Shown here: positions 22,501 to 28,857 of the stretch, one piece after another
Position numbering within the stretch: the first letter of the stretch is position 1
How the letters are laid out: the number at the start of each line of letters is the position of its first letter
Origin: Trebouxia sp. TZW2008
Lineage: Eukaryota > Chlorophyta > Trebouxiophyceae > Trebouxiales > Trebouxiaceae
Direction of reading: 5' to 3'
Length of the DNA: 28,857 nucleotides
Assembly (NCBI GenBank): GCA_002118135.1
Contig: BDIU01000586.1
Coordinates: forward strand, 1-28,857
Notes under the pieces: model-generated
The model's database searches: none
What the model saw: only the letters and a program-made list of their open reading frames with translations
Told to the model about the DNA's origin: nothing
Program-made: the position numbers and the translations under genes

Positions 22501-23012
22501 AATGTCACACTGATGTGCTTGCCTGCAGGCTTGACCAAAAACCGCAGCAACTGGAGAAGCTCTCTCAACCCTTTCATAAAAGCAGCTATGGCTGAGGCTC
22601 GTCAGATGGGCACATACGCTGAGGCTGACTGCAATGCTGACACCGGCAACTACTCAGATCTTGAGGACTTCATTGTGTGCAAACCTGATAGAAGTTATGA
22701 GTCATTGTTTGCAAAACATTACAGGTACTCTGCACATGCATAAACCCTAATTTTAATTTTGTTCCCTTGTTTGTGTGTGTTTTAGTTCTCAGTAACTTTC
22801 CAACACAATTGAGGTCAAGCAAAAAGCGTGTTGCAAAGCTTACACATCTGCTGGGAATGCCGGAAGATACATGTGGGTGTTGCCTGCAATGGTTGCTTTT
22901 GCAAACAGGTTGATTGATTTCGGCACATTTTATTTCTTTTTCTTGTGTGTCTGCTTTAGACTTGTGTGCCATGCGCTCCCTTGCCAGTATGCCAAGCTTG
23001 AGATTCAAGTAA
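11037..23012 (+). CDS. Very large helix-rich nuclear-type protein, 26 exons, unidentified
   Basis: Exons: 11037-11114, 11361-11473, 11573-11687, 11775-11840, 11904-11963, 12124-12303, 12520-12616, 12657-12896, 13442-14235, 14543-14696, 15021-15135, 15548-15656, 15693-15740, 16058-16813, 17073-17637, 17832-18125, 18338-18447, 18766-18837, 19420-19517, 19993-20225, 20623-21342, 21616-21734, 22110-22362, 22529-22724, 22793-22872, 22960-23012. All phases agree, giving about 1,905 residues. The protein alternates leucine/alanine-rich helices, as in HEAT-type solenoids, with low-complexity linkers. Exon 14 has KRPAPAA...PHKRHR, a bipartite-signal-like basic segment, then a long acidic run. Exon 21 has VIDLTADDSND, a SUMO-interaction-type motif near residue 1490. 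The tail includes YSDLEDFIVCKPDRSY and a basic SSKKRVAK. This suggests a nuclear scaffold, possibly in DNA repair. A FANCI-type tail was considered but not established. Weak points are the start, exon 5 (poor GTTGCC donor), a 40-nt intron at 12617-12656, and exon 16, where an internal intron is possible. Confidence 0.75.
12028..12060 (+). repeat. Echo of exon 6 of the large gene
   Basis: The sequence gcacaggacataacaggtgt resembles the exon 6 acceptor and first codons at 12117-12145 (gcaggacatagcaggcctca). It lies about 90 nt upstream in the same intron. It is short, so chance is not excluded, but it has the same arrangement as the echoes in the M32 gene. Confidence 0.45.
13193..13260. repeat. 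Poly-C tract with assembly gap
   Basis: At least 66 cytosines are interrupted only by two N at 13241-13242, inside the intron between exons 8 and 9 of the large gene. The N pair means the true length is unknown. C-rich sequence continues to about 13282. The minus strand is an uninterrupted G run able to form G-quadruplexes, and the C strand could form i-motifs. Apparent proline-rich or glycine-rich reading frames across it are artefacts. Confidence 0.95.
19271..19410 (+). repeat. Local tandem duplication in large-gene intron
   Basis: Two diverged copies of about 65-70 nt lie side by side. The first contains ctatgccgtgctgtatgcta and the second ctatgctgtgttgtttgctg, each followed by gcctg and a ccat/ccac-tgtg block. 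Both lie in the intron just before exon 19 (19420). I see no similarity to the exon itself. Confidence 0.65.
19541..19695. repeat. (CTG)n microsatellite with 60-bp tandem unit
   Basis: A CTG run begins at about 19542. It is followed by two copies of a 60-bp unit (19561-19620 and 19621-19680) that differ at only a few positions and share gcttctggtcatactgctta. The repeat is within the intron 19518-19992 of the large gene. Reading through from exon 19 would give poly-leucine and a stop. On the minus strand it would encode a Q/K-rich stretch, but no minus-strand gene is supported. Confidence 0.85.
22742..22750 (+). promoter_or_regulatory. Telobox motif AAACCCTAA
   Basis: One unit of the plant-type telomere sequence sits just after the donor of exon 24 of the large gene. 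Teloboxes occur as short regulatory or interstitial sites in the green lineage. A single nonamer can arise by chance. Confidence 0.3.
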
Positions 23013-23056
23013 TTGATGACCCTCATGACAAACCATGACAAAACCCTATAAAACAC

Positions 23057-23061
23057 TGTAA
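23057..23061 (+). terminator. TGTAA polyadenylation signal of the large gene
   Basis: TGTAA occurs 45 nt after the TAA stop of the large gene, in the context cactgtaaatacc. This is the characteristic chlorophyte poly(A) signal and supports the proposed end of that gene. Confidence 0.6.
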
Positions 23062-23084
23062 ATACCCTACGGTCAGTGATCAGA

Positions 23085-23195
23085 TGTACAAAAATATCTA
23101 TATATGTGCATAGTTATATAGTTATATATATACTACTATACAACTATATACATATCTTCATATAGTATATTATCAACACCATATATGTGTATTCT
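23085..23195. other. AT-rich TA-repeat tract
   Basis: About 110 bp composed almost wholly of TATA, ATAT and CTATA words, in a region otherwise near equal GC. It lies between the 3' end of the large gene and the small membrane-protein gene. It is easily melted DNA and could be part of that gene's promoter, a matrix-attachment or replication-start type element, or simple-repeat decay. Confidence 0.6.
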
Positions 23196-23642
23196 TCCTA
23201 GCGCTGTCATTCATGGTGCAAGGGCTGAAACGGACTTTCTGTCCCTACTGAACTGGGGCTGTACCGGGCCAATCGCAGCTTGTGGCCCAGATTGTCATTC
23301 CTAGAAAAGCAGCAAGGTTCGAGCAGCTCCCCTCGAACCATATTCATCGTCATCTCGTAAAGCAAAAGCTGCCAGCAACGAAAAAATGCAATTTCAGAAG
23401 ACCTCTCAAATTGTCATGACAGCGTGATCGCTGTGACAAAGTCGGTGAGCAGATCGCGCGCATGTCAGCTGTGGGTGCTCGTGGGTTGTCATGCCTTGCG
23501 CCTAGCTGAAGAACCCAGCCACCATTTCAGCTACGCATTTTGTTGCAGTGTCCGTAAGTTGTTGCTTTCTTGCAGGCACAAGTTTGCGGAGAGTCACCGT
23601 CACTGCACTCGAGCAGAGTGTCCGGCGAAAGCAGTGTATTTA

Positions 23643-24035
23643 ATGTGTGACGGTGCGGCACGCACGGGTTGGTTCCGCTGGACAAAGTGTCTGTGGCGCA
23701 GTACGATCGTTCTGTTGGCGATTGCGGGCGTAGCATCGGCAGGATGTGCTGCGTTTGTGGTCGGGGCCCTTGTGGGAGGAATGTTTGGTATGTTCGCGTC
23801 TATGGCGGCCCTAGGTGTTCTTTGGATCGTTGGGGCTGGGCTTGGTCTTCCAACGGCTGATGCGTGGATGAACATGTCAGCGCAATGGGGTGGTCGCGTT
23901 GTGGGCTTTGTATCTGGCCTTCTTGCAATTTGCGTGCTATCAGAGTATTGGTTTTATCAGCTTCGAAATAGATGGGGAGCTGGATATGATGAAGCCAATG
24001 CACCAGAGCAACAGCAAGAAGGGTTTGCCCCTTGA
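23643..24035 (+). CDS. Small three-helix membrane protein, unknown function
   Basis: This is a single-exon frame of 130 residues. A short basic N terminus (MCDGAARTGWFRWTKCLWRS) leads into a long Gly/Ala-rich hydrophobic stretch at about 20-69, enough for two membrane helices and containing the small-residue run VVGALVGGMFGMF. A third segment follows at about 87-108, then a polar tail with QQQ. The frame is open upstream to 23424, but without an ATG; acceptor-like TGCAG at 23548 and 23577 suggests a 5' UTR intron. GC at third positions is higher than in neighbouring genes. The Gly/Ala-rich hydrophobic region resembles small organellar membrane proteins in general, but I recognise no family. 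Confidence 0.7.
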   Translation: MCDGAARTGWFRWTKCLWRSTIVLLAIAGVASAGCAAFVVGALVGGMFGMFASMAALGVLWIVGAGLGLPTADAWMNMSAQWGGRVVGFVSGLLAICVLSEYWFYQLRNRWGAGYDEANAPEQQQEGFAP

Positions 24036-24157
24036 TTGATAGCTTGTTGCAGCTGCACTCAGCTTTGTTCTTAACTAGCACTGAGCCACATTACTGAGTG
24101 CTGGACTAGCTTGGTGAACACATGCTGAATGGTGACATACACCTCTGGAGTCTACGT

Positions 24158-24162
24158 TGTAA
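24158..24162 (+). terminator. TGTAA polyadenylation signal of the membrane-protein gene
   Basis: TGTAA lies 123 nt after the stop at 24035, with another at about 24202. Either would give an ordinary algal 3' UTR. Confidence 0.5.
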
Positions 24163-24608
24163 TAGGCTTTCTGGTGGTAAGCTTCCTCCTTGTCACTCAG
24201 CTGTAACACATTTATGCATTGCCTGTGGTACAATCACTTATTGATCTTTTGCGCAATATGCTCCGGCTGGCTCTGCATTGTCACTTGGTGATTCAATCAT
24301 TTTAGCCTATTATCTCAGTGCTTCAGTCTATTACTTAGCTGTTGCAGTCTAATGTAGCTGGCGCTCAGGCAATACTGTCACCCATTACAACACATTCTCT
24401 AGCTCTTCTTCTATCTATTATCTATTTGCTGTTTGAAGGCGAGCTCAAGTTATAATAGCGTTAGTTCAGCGCTGTGGAAACACTCAACTCGTGACATGCC
24501 AGAAATTACACTTAATGCACTTTCTGTGTTCTGTGTTCAAGAGCCCCCGGCAGCGGTCACCGCGCATCGCCGAAGTGAACTCGGCAGTCTTGAGGTGGTC
24601 TGAAGCAA
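24163..24608. other. Intergenic stretch
   Basis: No gene is seen. It holds a T-rich area with loosely repeated tattatct and agtctatt words at about 24295-24425, then more GC-rich sequence near 24545-24600. It probably forms the 3' flank of the membrane gene and the 5' flank of the next plus-strand gene. Confidence 0.5.
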
Positions 24609-24622
24609 GCGTGACGTCACGC
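24609..24622. promoter_or_regulatory. GCGTGACGTCACGC palindrome (CRE/bZIP-type site)
   Basis: A perfect 14-bp palindrome centred on TGACGTCA, the classic CREB/ATF and TGA-type bZIP binding core. It lies 43 nt before the proposed ATG of the next plus-strand gene, a plausible promoter-proximal or 5' UTR position. A match this long is unlikely by chance, but function is inferred only. Confidence 0.55.
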
Positions 24623-24664
24623 AGCTTCACGTAGTGGTCGCTACGTTAGCTTGCACTGAGCAGC

Positions 24665-26972
24665 ATGCAGATGTACCAGGCCTTACACTTTATCTCAGGC
24701 CCAAAAGCAGCTCCATACAAGTGGCTCCGTTGCCTCTACGGCTCACCCGTTGGACCGCAAAGTGGCTGCAGTGCACTTCTCAGCAACAGCAGTCAATTGT
24801 CAGTAAAGCACCAGACCAGCACAGCAACAGCTTCCATGCACATGCATGAAGTGCTAGCTCTCTCTGCAGTGCTGCATGGCTTGCTTGACAAGCCCTTATT
24901 AGGCCCAAGCCAAAGCAGCAGCTGTTCTTAGGCGCCCTCAGCTGGCAGTCAAGTAATAGCATCAGGCTACCGACAGCTTTCACAGCAACCAAATAAGCCA
25001 ACAGCAAGCTGGTGAACCAGGTCCTTGTTGCTTTGCATCATGAAACATCTCCCTTTCACGTGGGGAGTGTGGCTGAGTGATCACAGGCGACAGGCGTATA
25101 ACCTTGTTGAGAACAGTACAAAAGCCATTCAAAGTGCTACAGAATGCTTGAAGGACGCAGCATCAAGACGCACTGTGAAGCCAAACGTAAAGACTTGCAG
25201 CCAATAGTCAGTGACAAGGTACGAGTGAATACTGAGAACATTGCCTTTTGTGGCCGATGACAATCGACAATTTCCTTTCAGCAGGTTTGCTACGCTGCTG
25301 TCGGCCACCACATGATCATGTGCTTCACAGCTATGTGGCATTGGACCTTCTAAGCAGTATTTGTGATGCAGCTCTCACAAATTCTAGTCTCAGGAATGGA
25401 GCCACCAGCATGCAGCAATGTGGACCAGCTAGCTTTTGGATGCTGCTCATTCAACCCTGATCCCGTGTCACAAGCATGGACATAGATGCCTAGATGCCAG
25501 AGGACATTTAGCTTAGGTGCGCATATCCTACTTGTCCTGAGATGGGCACTAACCCTGTGACTGTTCAGGAGCTTTGCTCATATCTTATGCACTTTTGTTT
25601 GGCGTTCAAGATGCAAAGGATTTTGTGGCATGTAATGCAGCTACCACATCACCAAATATGAGCTGATTATGAGGACGCGCATTGCTTCACGCCAGCACTT
25701 TCAGTGTACAGAGCTTTGCCAAGGTTCAGGGCAGTTAAGGGCAAAGATTGCATGACAACAGGCAGCATTTGCAAAACCCTTCAGGCAGTCGAGTACTTGT
25801 GAATGAACGCTGTCTGTACTCATTTAAAGCATGCTCACGTTTGCCAGCTGTTCACTCCTCAGCTCTTGACAGCTCCAGGTATGCAAGAACACTGACGCTT
25901 GCAAGTCTTTGCAGCACCCATAATGGTGAGCAGCAAAGCATGCAACTTTCAGCAGTATGCATTGAAGAACGGTGCTTACTACCTCAGAAATACGCAATCG
26001 TGCATTGACAAGCTACATGTCTTCAGCAATCATGTAAAATCATGGGTTGGCTGTGTGCTTTGATGGACACTTGCATGCAATGGTCATGGCATGACATCTG
26101 TTTTGCTGCTGTAGGTGTAGCAGTGGTTACGATCTGAGGCAATATCTATCTGACATGACTGTTGCTGCTGATGTGATTGTCCAGAGATTGCTTACTCAAG
26201 TAGCAGAGCAACTCAACTCCTTACTTGGGGACATCAGAAGTCAAATGAGTGAACACCATTCTCTGCCATCACCAAAACTATTTTAGTGCTGGCTGTATTG
26301 CAACAAATCCTGTGTCTGGATGCTTGCAAGGCCACCTTGAGGCGTCAATCTTGTTGCAGGTGGCTTACATGGTGCATGACAGCACAATGGCATACATTAA
26401 GTACGTCATGGGCGGATACAACATAGAGAGGAAGCAGGTGATCATAGCACTTGCAAGGTAGCTGATGTGCATGCATCGCTTAATTACTGAACACATGCAT
26501 TGAGGTTACAATCTGATTTGACTTGTGTTCCCAACCGTGTCAAGTGAGCAGTCAACCATGGGTGACAGAACCAGCTGGCAGTTTACCTGCAGTCACGCAT
26601 CGTTATTGTTGTTGCACGCCATCAACATGCTTTGCATGCATGTTTGCTTTGTGATTGTACAACAGAACACTTGTCAGTCCTACTGCCAGTCATGCTTGTA
26701 CCGTACTAGTTAGGGTTTAGGGTTCCTGGTTCTTGCAAGAAGGCTGCAACTGCCATACCGCTGGCTGTGTGCATGCGCCTTTGCAGCAAATCATACAAGT
26801 CCAAGTTATGCACTCGGAACATCAGCATCTGACAAGAGAGCCACAAGTGCAACAGCATCCAGACTCGATGATTGCTGCGCGTCATCCTGGTGCAAAGCTA
26901 CATCAGCCAAGTGCAGCCATTTGCACACAAGCTGCAACTCCTGATGATCAGCAGACAATGCTTATGCATTGA
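24665..26972 (+). CDS. Multi-exon gene, possible Abl-interactor (ABI/ABIL-like) SCAR/WAVE subunit; model incomplete
   Basis: Well supported exons are 26115-26247 (could start at 26121 or 26124), 26331-26437 and 26787-26972; the last ends in TGA with TGTAA 65 nt on. Upstream, 24665-24802, 24903-24952 and 25087-25186 are open, spliceable and mutually phase-consistent. A likely extra exon is 25953-26033 (QYALKNGAYYLRNTQSCIDK). The join into 26115 needs a phase-2 donor I could not find, so at least one middle exon is missing or wrong. The 26115 exon reads DLRQYLSDMTVAADVIV... and, continuing into HLEASI, matches without gaps the helix of plant ABIL proteins that begins LKDYAVKAL and ends near SLELRV. 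The key shared features are VA-x-x-L-x-x-LL and S-x-LE. ABI proteins are part of the complex that activates Arp2/3 actin nucleation. The match rests on recalled family sequence, so identity is tentative. The C terminus is Q/H-rich. Confidence 0.5.
26710..26724 (+). other. Telomere-like TTAGGGTTTAGGGTT
   Basis: Two tandem plant-type TTTAGGG units lie in the intron before the last exon of the preceding gene. This may be a short interstitial telomeric remnant or a telobox. It is consistent with a green-lineage host. Confidence 0.6.
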
Positions 26973-27036
26973 ATGGCACTGACTGGTGGTTGATCAGTGG
27001 GAGGATTAAGCCTACAATCAAGCATACTGTTCGCAG

Positions 27037-27041
27037 TGTAA
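27037..27041 (+). terminator. TGTAA polyadenylation signal of the ABI-like gene
   Basis: TGTAA lies 65 nt beyond the TGA at 26970-26972. It supports a plus-strand gene that ends there. Confidence 0.5.
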
Positions 27042-27179
27042 ATTTTTGTAGCTCAAAAAATATTGCCGTTAGTGACAATACATGTGCTTGTCTCAGACTC
27101 ATATTGAGCACAAGGCAAAATTTGGGAGGAACGCTTGCTGTAGCTTTGCAGTCATGTGCTACATGACAGCATGCATCGA

Positions 27180-27448
27180 TCAGCCAGGGGTGCCTTGATC
27201 AAGATCATCAAGAAGTTGGTCAAGCACCCCATGCTGTATTTGATCTGCAGGTGTGGCAGCATGCTGAAGCAAAAAGTCTTGTGTTCCTAGCACCAACATG
27301 CTGTGCATTGGAAATGAGTTCTGGGATTTGTGCCAGGGTTTGGCAGCACCTGTCTGTGCTGGCACTGCTTGATTAATGCAGGCCCAGCGTAAGCGTGGAC
27401 GTACAATGCTACTTGTGATCAGGGCAGCTTTTACAGACAGCTTTTGAC
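27180..27448 (-). CDS. Last exon of an unidentified minus-strand gene (partial)
   Basis: An open segment of 89 codons ends in TGA and is preceded by a good acceptor (TTTGCTTTCAG) entered in phase 1. It reads QKLSVKAALITSSIVRPRLR at the start and HGVLDQLLDDLDQGTPG at the end, with balanced composition typical of coding sequence. The earlier exons could not be found, partly because the next few hundred bases hold diverged duplicates of this exon's 5' part. I recognise no family. If it is real, the gene converges with the plus-strand gene ending at 26972. Confidence 0.45.
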
Positions 27449-27552
27449 CTGAAAGCAAAGCAGGTTTGTTGTGCATAGCAGTGCATATCCCTTGTTGCAG
27501 TGAAACATCACAGCATGCTGTCCTTAGAAGCAGCATGTGTTGTTGGACCTAT

Positions 27553-27610
27553 CTGCCTGATGTGGGCTCAATGTATGCATGGACTCACAATGCTGCATGT
27601 GATCAGCTAT
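27553..27610 (-). repeat. Echo of the 27180-27448 exon
   Basis: About 43 nt (ggctcaatgtatgcatggac through tgtgatcag) match 27382-27424 in roughly 34 of 43 positions. The matching part of the real exon encodes ALITSSIVRPRLRWA. A weaker third copy may lie at 27852-27897. The arrangement, upstream of the exon in transcript order, is the same as in the M32 gene. Confidence 0.65.
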
Positions 27611-28160
27611 GCTTGTGTTTCAGTCCTAGTGTTTCAGCAATGCTGCATCTAGCAGTCAGCAAGTCATAGAACATGCACAGATGTGCTGTCAGGTCTGATT
27701 TCAGCCTACAAAACAGAACGGCTGTGTTGATGCACAAGACTTAGGCGGGTGGTCTTGGGCAACAGTGCTACGATGCTTTCAGTACAGCAAAAGCTTTTCA
27801 CTGCACTTGCAACAGCTTGATTTTAGCTGTGAGACAGAGCAGCCTTGTTTGTGGTGTGGCACCAGTATGCACGCACTCACGAAACATATGCGAGGCACAG
27901 AATTTTTTTGACTCTTGTCTGTGTAAGTTATAAGGAGCAGGGGTGTATCCCTTGCTTGGCGGCTATTTGCTTGTCATCGCATAAGTATCACTAAGTAATT
28001 GATGATGTTGACATGTAATATAGTATCAGCATGCGTACAAGTCAGTTGTACAGTGACTGTACTTTTCTGCAAGCACTGCAACATGTGTACTGCTGTAGTA
28101 ACAATAGTGAAGCAAGCAGACGAACAAGACAAACGTGTGTTGAGGCCTTATGCAAAAGAC

Positions 28161-28176
28161 TGTCACAGCTGTGACA
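28161..28176. repeat. TGTCACAGCTGTGACA perfect palindrome
   Basis: A 16-bp perfect inverted repeat with a CAGCTG (E-box-type) centre. It could be a binding site for a dimeric regulator, or part of the 3' region of the adjoining minus-strand LINE fragment. Nothing else ties it to a gene. Confidence 0.5.
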
Positions 28177-28284
28177 CCACATCCTCCAAAATTGCAGGGA
28201 ATAACCTCAGAGAGAAGAGAGAGAATAATTTTACATGCTTTAGCCGACCAACAAGGCTGATCACATGTGCCACACTGTGGCAAT

Positions 28285-28378
28285 GACTGTATGTCCATGA
28301 AATTCAGGCAGTCTATGACATAGTGAGACACCCCCAAATGATCACGTTGCGCAAAAAAAGCGCGCATGTTATAACCGC
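28285..28378 (-). mobile_element. C-terminal fragment of a LINE-like retroelement ORF, minus strand
   Basis: The minus strand reads MRAFFAQRDHLGVSHYVIDC then LNFMDIQ, which I recognise from memory as the extreme C terminus of a reverse-transcriptase-type protein family common in Coccomyxa/Trebouxia-like algae. Only about 30 codons remain, so the copy is strongly 5'-truncated. Its 3' UTR would extend leftward toward about 28000, but the end cannot be seen. Confidence 0.5.
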
Positions 28379-28389
28379 AGCATACCATA

Positions 28390-28857
28390 CAGAGTTGGGT
28401 TTGTTGTCTTTGCAAGTGTTTTGGTGGCGTCAGACTCTCAGGTTCTGAAATGGCATAGCAAGCTTGCCAGTGGGTAGCTTTTTCCGGACTGTCTTGTTGG
28501 ACAGCTTGAGCGATGCTTTTGAGGACAGTGCTTTCAATTTTTCAAGTTCTGTGGCTGCTTGCTTGCATCGGGTTGGTGTCAGCATGCCTCACGTGACGGA
28601 TAGAGTGCCTGTGTTGGACGTACCTGCTGTCATTGATGCTTTGAAGGCTGATTCAGCAGGTCCTGCGGCTGTTGCTTTGTGTTGCCCACGTCAGGCCCCC
28701 AGTGCAGGTGTGGTTTGTTACACATATGCTCAGTGGTTTCAGCCTTTTAGCGCGCATAGACGATATTGTCAATTGCCTGTTTCTGGCCGGAGCATGCAGC
28801 GCTTTCTACAGTTTAGGCTTGGTTGTCACCAGCTTCCTATTGCTGCTGGTCGTCGCA
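28390..28857 (+). mobile_element. 5'-truncated, frameshifted LINE-like retroelement ORF, runs off the window
   Basis: The frame from 28449 to the window end encodes SFFRTVLLDSLSDAFEDSAF, later CCPRQAPSAGVVCYTYAQWF, QLPVSGRSMQRFLQF and RLGCHQLPIAAGRR. This is the segment just before the zinc-knuckle tail in LINE-type algal reverse-transcriptase proteins, as I recall them. The preceding piece (SDSQVLKWHSKLASG) lies in another frame that stops at 28475-28477, so the copy has a frameshift at about 28465-28480 and is probably dead. No RT catalytic core is present. The rest lies beyond the window. Confidence 0.6.

Noticed and set aside
11037..23012. Naming the large protein FANCI or FANCD2
   Set aside because: Size and style fit, but no diagnostic motif, including the monoubiquitination region, could be matched, so identity stays open.
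28285..28857. Twin-priming inversion of a single LINE copy
   Set aside because: In twin priming the inverted part derives from upstream of the forward part. Here the inverted piece is the more 3' part of the ORF, so two insertions fit better.
1..28857. tRNA, rRNA, CRISPR arrays, bacterial operons or Shine-Dalgarno sites
   Set aside because: None seen on either strand; gene structure is plainly eukaryotic.

Overview
The window looks like nuclear DNA of a green alga, most likely a chlorophyte of trebouxiophyte type. The evidence is: genes split into many GT-AG exons with acceptors that nearly always read TGCAG; TGTAA polyadenylation signals 45-125 nt after three of the stops; an algal-style helical-repeat/RAP protein; plant-type telobox motifs; and LINE-like fragments of a kind I associate with algae. 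I see no operons, rRNA, tRNA or CRISPR. Gene models were built by hand from splice sites, reading-frame phase and protein motifs.

Layout. (1) 124-6049, minus: a complete ten-exon M32 (Taq-type) metallocarboxypeptidase with every catalytic motif present. At least four of its nine introns carry decayed tandem copies ('echoes') of the exon ends next to them. (2) 6050-8144: no gene supported, apart from an exon-like segment at 8027-8135. (3) 8145-10270, minus: an RNA-binding type protein with OPR/FASTK-like helical repeats and a C-terminal RAP domain, probably organellar. (4) 10271-11036: a divergent upstream region. (5) 11037-23012, plus: one very large gene. I could chain 26 exons without a phase conflict into about 1,905 residues: a helix-rich protein with a basic nuclear-signal-like segment, acidic stretches, a SUMO-interaction-like motif and a conserved-looking C terminus. 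Its introns hold a poly-C tract with an assembly gap, a CTG/60-bp repeat and further local duplications. (6) 23643-24035, plus: a small intronless membrane protein. (7) 24665-26972, plus: a partly resolved multi-exon gene with one segment that matches the core helix of Abl-interactor (ABI/ABIL) proteins of the SCAR/WAVE complex. (8) 27180-27448, minus: the last exon of an unidentified gene, also with an echo. (9) 28285-28857: two abutting, oppositely oriented fragments of LINE-like elements, one running off the window.

The genes do not form an obvious pathway. The unifying oddity is the repeated local duplication of exon/intron junction segments in several genes. It appears to be an active mode of intron growth in this genome and may create cryptic or alternative splice sites.
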